Shown one piece after another: positions 32,233 to 41,259 of a DNA stretch of 64,000 nt; the stretch's first letter is position 1, and each line of letters opens with the position of its first letter. The DNA comes from Jiangella endophytica. Its GTDB lineage: Bacteria > Actinomycetota > Actinomycetes > Jiangellales > Jiangellaceae. The position numbers were made by a program, and so were the translations under genes. The DNA lies in NCBI RefSeq assembly GCF_003427025.1, contig NZ_QVAI01000007.1, forward strand, positions 124,001-188,000, read 5' to 3'. The notes under the pieces are model-generated. The model worked only from the letters and a program-made list of their open reading frames with translations. It was not told the origin of the DNA and did no database searches.

Positions 32233-33792
32233 TCAGACGGGTCCGGCGGGGTCGGTCAGCGACCCCGTGCCCTGGTCGTCGACCGGGCCCGTCGTGTAGC
32301 CGCCGCGCAGGTCGTTGCCCGTGTGCCAGGTACCGGTCGCGCCGGACCCGATCGCGATGCCGTGTGGCGCGTCGCCGCGCACCACGTTGCCCCGGATGAC
32401 CACCTCGGCGACGGTTCCGGTGACGCTCACGCCGGCCACCGTGGCGTCGTCGGCCCGGTTCTGCGCGACCAACGCGGCGTTGCTGCCGGCCGCGACGACG
32501 ACGGACTCCGCGCCGGTGCGGGCCACCGCGTTCGACGTGACCACCGCCCGGGGCGCGTCGTGCAGCCGGATGCCGGCGCCCTCGCAGTCCTCGACCACGT
32601 TCCCGCTGACGACGCAGCCGTCGGTGCGGTAGACCGAGATCCCCTCCATCGCGACGTCCGCGACCACGTTGTCCGCGACGGTCAGCCGGTGCGTCCGCGC
32701 GTTGTTCAGCCGGCCCACGCAGATCGCGGCGTCCGGCGGCCGGCCGGCCGCCTCCTGCACCCCGGCCAGGCCGCGCAGGGTGTTGCCGGCGATCACGACG
32801 TTGCCGCCGGTCTGCACCCCTGCCGGGCCGACCTGGATGCCGCCACCGCCGCCGACGATCTGGTTGCCCTGCACGACGCCGTCGAGCCAGTCGTAGAGCC
32901 GGACCGCCCACTCGCTGCATTGGTCGGCGTAGTTGCTGACGACCCGCAGCCCGGTGTGTTGGTGACCGTCCGGGCCGCCGTGCGAGCCGACCAGGCGGGG
33001 AAAGGACGGGAAGTTGGCCGACGGCCCCGCGTAGCAGCCGCTGACCTCGATGTCCTTGCAGCCGTAGAAGTCCGGTGCGCCGAAGAGGGTGAAGTGCCCG
33101 GGCCCGCCGGCGTAGTCCATGTGCACCGCCTCGGAGTACTGGCGGTTGCCCTGCGGGTCGGAGAACCCCTCGAACCGGCAGTTCACGACGCGGACGGTCT
33201 CGACGGCGTTGAGCTCCATGGCGTGCCAGCCCTGCACGTCCACGACCCGGGCGTCGTACACCTTGATGTCGCGTCCGTGGCTGAAGGAGAAGGCGTTGGC
33301 GTTGAGTGCCACGTTCGAGGCGTTGACGTCCCAGACGCCGCCCTGGATGACGATGTTCGACTCGCCGTCGAAGCCGGTGGCCGTCATGTCGCCGAGCACG
33401 CCGTTGCCGACGATGCTCGGCCCGTCCAGGCGGCGGATCACGCTGGTCGCGGTGGCCAGCACGGTGGTGCCGCCGAAGACCGTCAGCATGGTCGACACCG
33501 GATACGTGCCCGGCGGGAGGTAGACGGTCCGGCCCCGGCCGGCGTCGAGCGCGTCCTGGATGGCCGCGGTGTCGTCGGTGAGGCCGTCGCCCACGGCGCC
33601 GTGGTCGCGGACGTCGACCACGAGGTCGCCGCGTTGCACGGGGTCGGACAAGCCGGGCGGCGGGGCCGGCGGGGCCGCCGCGGTCCGGCCCCAGGCCGGC
33701 GCCGCGGTGGCGATGCCGGCTGCCGAGACCGCGCCCGCGGCGGCGACGCGCAAGAGGTTCCTGCGAGCAGGGGTGTGCGGTGGTGTCGTCAC
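32233..33792 (-). CDS. Tat-exported right-handed beta-helix protein
   Basis: A 519-residue secreted protein. The N terminus has a twin-arginine signal (ARRNLLRVAAAGAVSAAGIATAAPAWG). The mature part starts with the pectate-lyase-3 style opening DVRDHGAVGDGLTDDTAAIQDAL and continues with repeated rungs of the VISGNVVEDCEG / VVTSNAVARTG kind, a right-handed parallel beta-helix. Relatives cleave or bind polysaccharides; no catalytic set is identified here. GTG 33792 follows GAGGAGA at 33801-33807. It is the last gene of the operon with the UgpA/E-like permeases, and may free or capture the imported substrate outside the cell. Confidence 0.85.
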   Translation of the reverse strand: MTTPPHTPARRNLLRVAAAGAVSAAGIATAAPAWGRTAAAPPAPPPGLSDPVQRGDLVVDVRDHGAVGDGLTDDTAAIQDALDAGRGRTVYLPPGTYPVSTMLTVFGGTTVLATATSVIRRLDGPSIVGNGVLGDMTATGFDGESNIVIQGGVWDVNASNVALNANAFSFSHGRDIKVYDARVVDVQGWHAMELNAVETVRVVNCRFEGFSDPQGNRQYSEAVHMDYAGGPGHFTLFGAPDFYGCKDIEVSGCYAGPSANFPSFPRLVGSHGGPDGHQHTGLRVVSNYADQCSEWAVRLYDWLDGVVQGNQIVGGGGGIQVGPAGVQTGGNVVIAGNTLRGLAGVQEAAGRPPDAAICVGRLNNARTHRLTVADNVVADVAMEGISVYRTDGCVVSGNVVEDCEGAGIRLHDAPRAVVTSNAVARTGAESVVVAAGSNAALVAQNRADDATVAGVSVTGTVAEVVIRGNVVRGDAPHGIAIGSGATGTWHTGNDLRGGYTTGPVDDQGTGSLTDPAGPV

Positions 33793-33830
33793 GGTGTCGT
33801 TCTCCTCGCAGTAGGAAACGATGACGCGTG

Positions 33831-34646
33831 CTACTTGCCGGAACCCGTGGTGAGACCACGGATGATGTTGCGCTGGAAGAAATAGATGAGGATCAGCATC
33901 GGGATGATCGCGAGCGTGACGCCGGCCAGGATGAGCCCCGGCTCGCGCGCCTCCAGCGACTGCAGCTGGCTCAGGCCGATCTGCAACGTCTGCATCTCCG
34001 GCGTGCGCGTCACCAGCAGCGGCCAGAAGTACTTGTTGTAGGTGGCGATGAACGCGTAGATCGCCAGCGCGGCCAGGGCCGGCCGCGACAGCGGCGTCAG
34101 GATGGAGAACATGAACCGCAGATGCGTGCAGCCGTCCATCCGGGCCGCCTCGTAGATCTCGCGCGGGAACGCGGCGAAGAACTGCCGCAGCAGGAACGTC
34201 CCGAACCCCATCGCGATGAACGGCAGGGTGAGCGCCGGGAACGTGTCCAGCAGGCCCAGGTTGGAGATCGTCAGGTAGTTGGGGATGATCAACGACTCCC
34301 CCGGCACCATGATCGTCAGCAGGAACAACGCGAACAGCGTCCGTTTGAACGGGAACCGCAGGAAGACGAACGCGTACGCCGACAGCAGCGACGTCAGCAG
34401 GACCCCGGCGACCACCACCAGGGCCACGCCGATGCTGTTGGCGTACTGCCGCACCAGCGGAATCGCGTCGAGCACGTCGACGTAGTTCTGCATCGTGACG
34501 CCGCTGGGGAACAGCGCCGGCGGGAACGTCGTCAGCTCCCGGTCGGTCATCAGCGACCCGGCCACCGCGTAGTACAGCGGGAAGACGATGATCGCCGTCA
34601 GGACCGTCAGGCCGAGGTAGGCCGGGACACGCCGCAGTCCGCTCAT
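33831..34646 (-). CDS. Carbohydrate/glycerophosphodiester ABC permease, UgpE-like
   Basis: A 271-residue CUT1 permease with six helices and the EAA loop REIYEAARMDGCTHLRFMFSILTPLS. TIMVPGESLIIPNYL in the middle is typical for MalG/UgpE. ATG 34646 overlaps the stop of its partner permease. No ATPase gene is linked, so an unlinked shared one is needed. Its neighbours (phosphodiesterase, inositol-phosphatase-like) suggest that the cargo is a phosphodiester such as a glycerophospho-alcohol. Confidence 0.92.
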   Translation of the reverse strand: MSGLRRVPAYLGLTVLTAIIVFPLYYAVAGSLMTDRELTTFPPALFPSGVTMQNYVDVLDAIPLVRQYANSIGVALVVVAGVLLTSLLSAYAFVFLRFPFKRTLFALFLLTIMVPGESLIIPNYLTISNLGLLDTFPALTLPFIAMGFGTFLLRQFFAAFPREIYEAARMDGCTHLRFMFSILTPLSRPALAALAIYAFIATYNKYFWPLLVTRTPEMQTLQIGLSQLQSLEAREPGLILAGVTLAIIPMLILIYFFQRNIIRGLTTGSGK

Positions 34647-35593
34647 CCGTAGAACACCTTGCGCTGAAGGACCCGGAACTGCGCCCAGGTCGCGGCGGTG
34701 ACCACCAGCAGGAGGACCACGGCCTGCACCGACGCCAGCCCGTAGTTGCTGCCGCCGTAGGCGAACGCGCTCTGGTAGATGCCGTACACCAGCGTCGTCG
34801 TCGAGCCGTTCGGGCCGCCGCCGGTGAGGATGTGGATCTCACCGAAGGTCTGCAGCGAGTTGATGGTCATGATCACGGTCAGGAAGAACATGGTCGGCGT
34901 CAGCAGCGGGAGGACGATCTTCCGCACGACGGTCCAGCGGCCGGCGCCGTCGATGCGGGCGGCCTCGTAGAGCTCGTCGGGGATGCCCTGCAGACCGGCC
35001 GAGGCCACCAGGAGGGTGTAACCGATGTTGCTCCACACGCAGACCATGGCGAGGCTCGGCAGCGCGTACGTCGGATCGGTCAGCCAGTTGACGCTGTCGA
35101 GGCCGACCATCCGCAGGATGCCGTTGAACACGCCGACGGCCGGGTTGAAGAAGACCGCGAACACCACGGCGGTGGCCGCGGCCGAGAACCCGAACGGCGT
35201 CGACATCAGCGTGCGGAAGACGTTGATGCCGCGGATGCGGGCCTGCAGCGTCAGCGCCAGGAAGACCCCGATGACGACGCTCGGCAGCGCGGTCAGCACC
35301 ACGAAGATCGCCGTGGTCAGCGTGATGCGCCGCAGCTCGGGGTCGGAGAAGAACTCGACGTACTGGTCGAGCCCGACGAACCGCGTCGGCAGGCCGAGCA
35401 GGTCGTTGGCGTGCACGCTCAGCCAGAATGTCCGGACCAGCGGATAGAAGGCGAACACCGCGAAGATCGCCATCGACGGCAGCAGCAGCAGCGCCGCCGT
35501 CAGCACCTCGCGCCGGTCGTAGCGACGCCGCTCCGGCGCGGCCGCGGGCCCGCCGCCGGTCGCGCGGCGGGCCGGCCTCACGGCGACGCTCAT
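34643..35593 (-). CDS. Carbohydrate/glycerophosphodiester ABC permease, UgpA-like
   Basis: A 316-residue CUT1 permease. After a basic N terminus (PERRRYDRRE) come six helices. The EAA loop is DELYEAARIDGAGRWTVVRKIVLPLLTP, followed by the common ILTGGGPNGSTTTLVYGIY. ATG 35593 overlaps the stop of the inositol-monophosphatase-like gene, and its own stop overlaps the next permease start. It forms the transport channel with the UgpE-like protein. Confidence 0.92.
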   Translation of the reverse strand: MSVAVRPARRATGGGPAAAPERRRYDRREVLTAALLLLPSMAIFAVFAFYPLVRTFWLSVHANDLLGLPTRFVGLDQYVEFFSDPELRRITLTTAIFVVLTALPSVVIGVFLALTLQARIRGINVFRTLMSTPFGFSAAATAVVFAVFFNPAVGVFNGILRMVGLDSVNWLTDPTYALPSLAMVCVWSNIGYTLLVASAGLQGIPDELYEAARIDGAGRWTVVRKIVLPLLTPTMFFLTVIMTINSLQTFGEIHILTGGGPNGSTTTLVYGIYQSAFAYGGSNYGLASVQAVVLLLVVTAATWAQFRVLQRKVFYG

Positions 35594-36423
35594 GGCGTCG
35601 GCTCCGCGTCCCGCGCCCTGGCCTCCTGCCAGGCCCGCCGGATCGCCTCGGCCACGTCCGGCCGGGCCACCCCGAGACCGTGCATCGGGACGTCGTCCGT
35701 CACGCCGTCGGCGTCGAAGACCACGCAGCCGGCCTCGACGGCGATGAGCGCGCCGGCCAGCACGTCCCACGGGTTGTAGTGGCCGCCGAGGACCGCGCCC
35801 GCGGCCCGGCCCGCACCCACCGACGCCAGGCTCAGCGCGCACGAGCCGAGGATGCGGGTGGCGGTGAACTGGTCCTGCAGGTCGGTGATCAGGCCGTACA
35901 TGCCGGGCCACGGGCGCAGCCCGGACCACTCGGTGAGCAGCAGGCCGCCGCGCAGGCCGACCTGCTCGCCGCGCGAGGGCAGCGCGACGCCGTCGACGCG
36001 CGCTCCCTCGCCGCGGACCGCGCTGAACACCTCGTCGCGGTACACGTCGTGGACGACGCCCACGGCCGGGCCGGCGGCGTCGACCGCGGCGATGCTGACC
36101 GAGACACCCGGCAGACCGTGCACGAAGTTGGTCGTGCCGTCGATCGGATCGATGTACCAGGTCAGCTGGCCGTCCCCGGCCGGCGCGGCGCCCGCCGAGG
36201 CGCCGGCCTCCTCACCGATCACGACGTCGCCGGGGAACGCGGCGAGCAGCGCCGAGCGGATGTGGTCCTCGACGTCACGGTCGACCGACGTCACCCAGTC
36301 GCCGGGGCCGGCCTTCTCCTCCGGGTCGCCGGCACCGGGGCGGCGGGACGTGATGTGCCGCTGCGCCCAGCGAGCCGCCTCCTCGGCCACGCCGAGCGCC
36401 GCGCCGAGGTCGCGCCCCGTCAT
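35590..36423 (-). CDS. Inositol-monophosphatase family protein
   Basis: A 277-residue Mg-dependent phosphatase. The metal site is complete: GEE at 70-72, WYIDPIDGTTNFVHG at 89-103, and NPWDVLAGALIAVEAG near 225. Family members hydrolyse myo-inositol phosphate, fructose-1,6-bisphosphate, histidinol phosphate or related substrates. Being sandwiched between a glycerophosphodiesterase gene and importer genes, with ATGA overlaps on both sides, points to dephosphorylation of an imported phosphodiester product. Inositol phosphate from glycerophosphoinositol is an attractive guess. Confidence 0.92.
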   Translation of the reverse strand: MTGRDLGAALGVAEEAARWAQRHITSRRPGAGDPEEKAGPGDWVTSVDRDVEDHIRSALLAAFPGDVVIGEEAGASAGAAPAGDGQLTWYIDPIDGTTNFVHGLPGVSVSIAAVDAAGPAVGVVHDVYRDEVFSAVRGEGARVDGVALPSRGEQVGLRGGLLLTEWSGLRPWPGMYGLITDLQDQFTATRILGSCALSLASVGAGRAAGAVLGGHYNPWDVLAGALIAVEAGCVVFDADGVTDDVPMHGLGVARPDVAEAIRRAWQEARARDAEPTP

Positions 36424-37088
36424 CGGCCCGCCGCCGTCGCCGCGGCCGCGCCGATCAGCGGCAGGTCGTTGGTGATGATGCCGGTGATGCCCAGCTCGAG
36501 CGCCCGCCCCAAGGCGTCGACGTCGTCGATCGTGTACGTCCACCAGGTGGTCAGCCCGGCCGCGCGGTACGTGTCGAGACTGGATGCGGCCAGGTCGGCC
36601 CAGCGGACGTTCATGATCTCCGGCCGCAGCCGGGCCAGCAGGTCCGGCGGCGGCGTGCTGTCGCCCGGCCACGACAGCGCGAGGCGGGCGTCGGGGAGCT
36701 CCGCCCGCACCTCCCGCAGCACGTCGGCCTGTCCGATGAACACGCACCGCGGCAGCGCACCGGCCGCCCGCAGCGCCGGCACCGCGCGGGCGACCGTCCC
36801 GGCGCCCTTGCAGTCGACGATCAGGGTGAGGGTGATCTCCTCGGCGACCTCCGACAACGTCGGGAGCACGTCGGCGACGTCGGCATGGTCGGTCTCCGCG
36901 AGCACGTCCGGCCGGCCCCAGATGCGGGTGAGGTCGGTGTCGTGCAGCAGGACCGGGACGCCGTCGCGGGTGGTCCGCACGTCGAACTCCACGGCGTCGG
37001 CGCCGAGCGCCTGTGCGTGCCGCAGGGAGGCGAGCGTGTTCTCGGGGTGTTCTCTGGGCGTGCCGCGATGGGCGATCAGGGTGAGCAA
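36420..37088 (-). CDS. Glycerophosphodiester phosphodiesterase
   Basis: A 222-residue TIM-barrel enzyme that hydrolyses glycerophosphodiesters to glycerol-3-phosphate and an alcohol. The signature is complete: IAHRG with His7 and Arg8, PENTLASLRHAQALGAD, EFDVRTTRDGVPVLLHD with Glu34, Asp36 and His49, then VDCKGA. There is no signal peptide, so it acts on imported substrate in the cytosol. The start is a TTG (37086-37088), supported by GAGG about seven bases upstream. It lies 18 bp after the binding-protein gene and overlaps the phosphatase gene. Confidence 0.92.
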   Translation of the reverse strand: MLTLIAHRGTPREHPENTLASLRHAQALGADAVEFDVRTTRDGVPVLLHDTDLTRIWGRPDVLAETDHADVADVLPTLSEVAEEITLTLIVDCKGAGTVARAVPALRAAGALPRCVFIGQADVLREVRAELPDARLALSWPGDSTPPPDLLARLRPEIMNVRWADLAASSLDTYRAAGLTTWWTYTIDDVDALGRALELGITGIITNDLPLIGAAAATAAGR

Positions 37089-37106
37089 AGTGCTGCCTCG
37101 CTTTCG

Positions 37107-38456
37107 TCAGTTCGCACCGACGGAGTCGTTGTACTGCTCGATGACCGAGGTCAGAGAGGCCGCGCCGTCGACGAGCGCCTGACGGGGCTCCTTCACGCCG
37201 AGCAGCGCCGCCTCGATGGCGTCGTTCATCTTGTCCCGCGCCTGCGGCATGACCCCCATGAGGCAGCCGGTGGTGTTCAGGCCCTCCGGGGTGTTCGAGA
37301 GCTGCTCGCCGGCCAGCGTCAGGCCGGGGTACTGGTCGAGGACCTCGCTGTACTCGGGCAGCTCCACGGCCTTGGTGTTGACCGGGACGTAGCCCGTGCG
37401 GGTGGACCACATGGCCTGGCTCTCCGGCGACATCATGAACGCCATGAAGTCGAAGACGGCCTCCTTCGCGGCGTCCGGCTGGCCGGCGAGCGCCCACAGC
37501 GAGCCGCCGCCCAGGATGGGACCGCCGACGTCGCCGGCCCGCGGCATCGGGTAGGGCGCGACGCCGACCTCGAAGTCCGACCCGTCGACGATGTCGCGCA
37601 GGTTGGCCGAGGTGAACGTCATCATGGCCGCGTTGCCCGACTGGAAGGCCGCCGACGCGTTGTTGGCGTCGCGACCGACGTTGATGGCGAGACCGGAGTC
37701 GACCATGCCGGTCCACCAGGTCAGGATCGACTCGGTGACGTCGCTGTCCCACTCGACCGTCGTCGCCAGACCCTCCCGCCCGTTCCCGGCGTCGCAGTAC
37801 GGCGTGTCCGCGACGGCCAGGTACTGCTCGACGAGGTAGCCGTCGATCGAGGAGACGAAGCCGTACTCGGTGCTGCCGCCCTGCAGCTGCTCGGCCGCGG
37901 CCCGGATGTCGTCGAGGGTGCGCGGCGGCGCCTCGGGGTCCAGGCCGGCGGCGGCGAACGCGTCCTTGTTGTAGTAGAGCGTCGGCGCCGACACGTTGAA
38001 CGGCATGGACTGCACCACGCCGTCGACGGTGTAGTAGCCGACCACGCGCTCGTTGAGGTCGTCGAAGGAGTAGCCGGCCGTCTCGGCCAGCTCCTGCACC
38101 GGCGTGGCCAGCCCGGAGTCGTACATGAACCGGGTGCTCAGCTCGTTGACCTGGACCATGCTCGGCAGGTCGCCGGACTGCGCCGACGCCCGCAGCTTCG
38201 TCAGGGTGTCGTTGTAGTTGCCCTGGTAGATGGCCTCGACCGTCACCCCGGCGTCGTTCTCCTCGTTGTACCGGTCGACCAGTTCGGTGATCGCCTCGCC
38301 GTTGCGGCCGGCCATCGCGTACCAGAACGTGATCGTTCCGTCGAAGTCGTCGCCGCTCCCGCCGGCCGCTCCACCGTCGTCACCGCCGCTGCAGGCGGTG
38401 GTGAGTGCCAGCGCGGTCAGGACGGCGCCGGCGGCGGTGAACACTCTGCGCTGCAT
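37107..38456 (-). CDS. Substrate-binding lipoprotein, UgpB-like family 1
   Basis: A 449-residue lipoprotein with lipobox LTTAC (Cys22) and a Gly/Asp linker. TITFWYAMAGRNGEAITELVDRYNEENDAGVTVEAIYQGNYNDTLTKLRA resembles UgpB, the glycerol-3-phosphate/glycerophosphocholine binding protein, more than sugar binders. This fits the phosphodiesterase next to it. It is the first gene of the operon; a GGAGGATC ribosome site precedes ATG 38456, and a spaced direct repeat lies 60 bp upstream. Confidence 0.92.
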   Translation of the reverse strand: MQRRVFTAAGAVLTALALTTACSGGDDGGAAGGSGDDFDGTITFWYAMAGRNGEAITELVDRYNEENDAGVTVEAIYQGNYNDTLTKLRASAQSGDLPSMVQVNELSTRFMYDSGLATPVQELAETAGYSFDDLNERVVGYYTVDGVVQSMPFNVSAPTLYYNKDAFAAAGLDPEAPPRTLDDIRAAAEQLQGGSTEYGFVSSIDGYLVEQYLAVADTPYCDAGNGREGLATTVEWDSDVTESILTWWTGMVDSGLAINVGRDANNASAAFQSGNAAMMTFTSANLRDIVDGSDFEVGVAPYPMPRAGDVGGPILGGGSLWALAGQPDAAKEAVFDFMAFMMSPESQAMWSTRTGYVPVNTKAVELPEYSEVLDQYPGLTLAGEQLSNTPEGLNTTGCLMGVMPQARDKMNDAIEAALLGVKEPRQALVDGAASLTSVIEQYNDSVGAN

Positions 38457-38516
38457 GTGATCCTCCGCTACTTCCTGTTAGGACATGCCCGATTTGGTGT
38501 GAGGACCGTAACAGAA

Positions 38517-38548
38517 TTAACGCGAACTTCGATAGACTTAACGCCAAC
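38517..38548. promoter_or_regulatory. Candidate DeoR-type operator (direct repeat)
   Basis: TTAACGCGAAC (38517-38527) and TTAACGCCAAC (38538-38548) match at 10 of 11 positions with a start-to-start distance of 21 bp, two helical turns. The A/T-rich sequence stands out from its surroundings and lies 61 bp before the UgpB-like gene. DeoR-family repressors often bind spaced direct repeats, and one is encoded just upstream. Confidence 0.5.
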
Positions 38549-38719
38549 GAAATCATGAACACGGCCTGACGCCGCCGCGACGCGGTGGCGAACGGCGCCC
38601 GCCGGGCCCGTTCGGAGGGTGCTCAGCTGCGCGGATACCGGCGGTGGCCGGGCCGGGGCGCGGTGGGAGCACTCATGGCAGGCCGATCTCCGTCGGCCTG
38701 CCAGCCATCGACGCGCCGG

Positions 38720-39520
38720 TCAGGCCAGCGTCACGTCGACGTGCTCGCGTATGCGGTCCACGTCGGCCGACTCGCCGTCGCCGTCGATGATGAGACGGTC
38801 GAACTCGGCGGTCGCGGCCAGGCGGTGCAGCGCCGTGCGGCCCAGCTTCGTCCGGTCCATCAGCAGCACCCTGCTCTGGCCGGACGCCATCATCGCCCGC
38901 TTGACCATGACGATGTCGGGCTCCTGGTGGTACGTGGTGTCGGCCGTCATCGCCGACGTGCTGAGGAAGGCGACGTCGACGCTGAGGGCCTGGATCGTCT
39001 CGATGGCGGCCATGCCCAGGAACGCGTCGTGGGTGGCGTTGTAGTCGCCGCCGACCCCGATCAGGTGAACGTCGCGGACCGGCCGCAGCGTCTGCATGAT
39101 CGGCAGGTAGTTCGTGACCACGGTCAGCGGGCCGAGGTCGCCCAGCCGCCGGGCGAGGAAGAGGTTGGTCGTCGAGGTGTCCAGCATGATCGACATGCCC
39201 GGCTCGATCAGGCTCAGCGCCGACGCGGCCAGAGCCTCCTTCTCCCGCCCCTGGACCCGGATCCGGTAGGCCGAGCTGCTCTCGAACGCCGTGGACGGCT
39301 GCGCCGACACCCCGCCGTGGAACTTGCGCACCAACGACCTGCGGGCGAGTTCGTCGAGGTCACGGTGGACGGTCATCAGACTCGCGCCCGTGAGCGTGCT
39401 CAGCTCGCCGGCCGTCGCGACCCCGTTGGCCACGACGTGGTCGATGATCAGCTGCTGCCGGGCCTCTCGCGCCTGCGACCGCTTGGGCGACGCACTGCGC
39501 GGCGCCTCGGGAGGTGTCAT
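38720..39520 (-). CDS. DeoR/GlpR-family transcriptional regulator
   Basis: A 266-residue regulator. Residues 12-70 are the DeoR helix-turn-helix (QAREARQQLIIDHVVANGVATAGELSTLTGASLMTVHRDLDELARR, then the VRKFHGG turn). The rest is the sugar-phosphate sensor with SIMLDTSTTNLFLARRL, VVTNYLPIM and a late KLGRTALHRLA. ATG 39520 follows GAGGAG with ten-base spacing; the longer frame to 39559 has no such site. GlpR-type proteins respond to glycerol-3-phosphate, which would fit the phosphodiester operon downstream on the same strand. Confidence 0.92.
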   Translation of the reverse strand: MTPPEAPRSASPKRSQAREARQQLIIDHVVANGVATAGELSTLTGASLMTVHRDLDELARRSLVRKFHGGVSAQPSTAFESSSAYRIRVQGREKEALAASALSLIEPGMSIMLDTSTTNLFLARRLGDLGPLTVVTNYLPIMQTLRPVRDVHLIGVGGDYNATHDAFLGMAAIETIQALSVDVAFLSTSAMTADTTYHQEPDIVMVKRAMMASGQSRVLLMDRTKLGRTALHRLAATAEFDRLIIDGDGESADVDRIREHVDVTLA

Positions 39521-39636
39521 CCGGGCTCGTCTCCTCGCGCATAGCCGGCCCAGCGGCATGTCGGCACCGCACCCAGCCGGTACCGGAGAATAACACCGGA
39601 CGCGCGATTTTTATCAGAAGCCATCACAGCACCGGC

Positions 39637-41208
39637 TCAGCGGACCGGCCGCACGGGCGGGACCAGCAGATGGACGTTGCGGTCCGGCGGCGTTCCGGTC
39701 AGGCCCTGCCGCGCGCCCCCGCGCCAGACGTCGTTCGCGGCCAGCCGGCGGTGCAGCGACGCCAGCTCGCCCGGCGACCGCGGGTCGGGCCCCGGGTCCA
39801 GCGGCGCGTCGTGGTCGACGATCGTGGAGGTCATCCGCAGCACCCCGTCCGGCTGCCGGACCAGCTCGATCACCCGCGCCTGCGTCGGCCAGTCGATCAT
39901 CGACGCCGTCGTCACCTCGTACAGCCCGCCGCCCCGTGGCCGGTGGTGCGCCACCACCCGGTTCGCGTGATGGTGCCCGTTCAGCCACAGCACCACGTTG
40001 GGACACGAGAGCGCGACCTCGAGCAGCTCTGCGGCGAAGGCCACCGCGGCGTGGTCGTCCGGGCACACCCCGTAGGCGTTGCCGAGCGACGGCGTGGCGT
40101 GGTGCGACGCGATGACCACGAGGGGGTCGTCGGGGCCGTCCAGCCCACGCAGCTCGTCGGCCAGCCACTCCAGCTGCGCGCGGTCGACGTTGCCGTCCCA
40201 CATGCCCTGCCGGTGGTTGGTGTCGAGCACCAGGACCCGCACGCCGGGGACGGGGTCGTAGCGGTAGTACGCGGTGCCGGCCCGGAGGTTGTCCGCGGTG
40301 TAGCCGCGTCCGGCCGGCCCCGGCGCGCCCCCGCGGCCGAGATGCGCTCGGACGATGTCGCGGGTACGCAGCAGCCGGCGCTCGGGGTCGGCCGGCACGT
40401 CCACACCGGGACCGGAGAACAAGCGCACGGGGTCGCGCAGATAGAGCTCGAGCTCCCGCTCGTCGCCGAGGCCGGCCGGCAGGCCCACCGCCTTGCGGCC
40501 GCCGACGGCGATCGCGTCGAGCTCGTCACTGACCGCCGTCGTGCCGCCGACCAGCACGTCGTGGTTGCCCAGGCAGCCGATCCAGGGCGTACCGGCACCG
40601 GCCGCCCGGAACGGCGCCGCGGCCGCCGCCGTCAGCCCGGGGATCCGCGGATACCCCCACCGGCGCTGGTAGCGGTCGCCGGGGACGTCCGGCACCCAGT
40701 ACCACGGATCACCCCACTCCGCGCTCTGCGGACCGCGGTAGACGCCGCCGGCGGAGACCGGCGCGACCTCGCCGCCGTCCATCAGCGCCAGGTAGGTCGC
40801 CAGCTCGTTCGCCTGGGCGTTGTCGGTGCTGTCGCCGGTGACGACGCACAGGTCGAGGTCGAGCCCGCGAAGCGTCCGCAGCATGGCGTCGACCGCGTGG
40901 GCGGTCATCAGCTCGTGCGGCCGGAACGTGTAGGTGACCGCGCCGCCCCAGCCCGGGCTGCGCTCGCCCACCTGCATGGCGAAGTCCAGGCGCAGCGGCG
41001 ACTGCGTGTCGGCGAGGTGCATGTCGGTGAGGTGCGCAAGCCGCAGGATCGGCCGGCCCGGCCCGACGTCGCCCGGGTGCATCGCGCACAGGTCAGCGCG
41101 GATCGCATGCGCCTCACCGGGCGCCGCCGCCAGCGCGCGGTACGCCGTCTCCGTGCCGGACGCGACGGCGTCACCGGCGAGCAGGACCCGATCCCTGGTG
41201 GTTCGCAC
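39637..41208 (-). CDS. Metallophosphoesterase, TIGR03767/PPA1498-like
   Basis: A 523-residue calcineurin-like phosphoesterase. The two-metal site is visible in order: LTDMH, VVTGDSTDN, CLGNHD, VIASHHATP and LNGHHHAN. Length and insertions fit the family described from Propionibacterium (PPA1498). No clear Tat or Sec signal is present in the sequence kept here. I prefer GTG 41208, which follows AGGAG, over the upstream GTG 41238. It lies just upstream of the DeoR gene on the same strand and may supply phosphate from another ester, next to a phosphate transport pair. Confidence 0.82.
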   Translation of the reverse strand: MRTTRDRVLLAGDAVASGTETAYRALAAAPGEAHAIRADLCAMHPGDVGPGRPILRLAHLTDMHLADTQSPLRLDFAMQVGERSPGWGGAVTYTFRPHELMTAHAVDAMLRTLRGLDLDLCVVTGDSTDNAQANELATYLALMDGGEVAPVSAGGVYRGPQSAEWGDPWYWVPDVPGDRYQRRWGYPRIPGLTAAAAAPFRAAGAGTPWIGCLGNHDVLVGGTTAVSDELDAIAVGGRKAVGLPAGLGDERELELYLRDPVRLFSGPGVDVPADPERRLLRTRDIVRAHLGRGGAPGPAGRGYTADNLRAGTAYYRYDPVPGVRVLVLDTNHRQGMWDGNVDRAQLEWLADELRGLDGPDDPLVVIASHHATPSLGNAYGVCPDDHAAVAFAAELLEVALSCPNVVLWLNGHHHANRVVAHHRPRGGGLYEVTTASMIDWPTQARVIELVRQPDGVLRMTSTIVDHDAPLDPGPDPRSPGELASLHRRLAANDVWRGGARQGLTGTPPDRNVHLLVPPVRPVR

Positions 41209-41240
41209 GCCGCATCCACTCCTCACTCCGTCGACCACTT

Positions 41241-41259
41241 GATGTTAAAAACACATCAC
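41241..41259. promoter_or_regulatory. AT-rich inverted repeat in divergent promoter region
   Basis: TGATGT-N7-ACATCA, perfect 6-bp arms, lies in the most AT-rich stretch of the neighbourhood (41239-41300), 33 bp before the metallophosphoesterase start. It is a possible operator or part of a promoter. No family match is evident. Confidence 0.3.
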
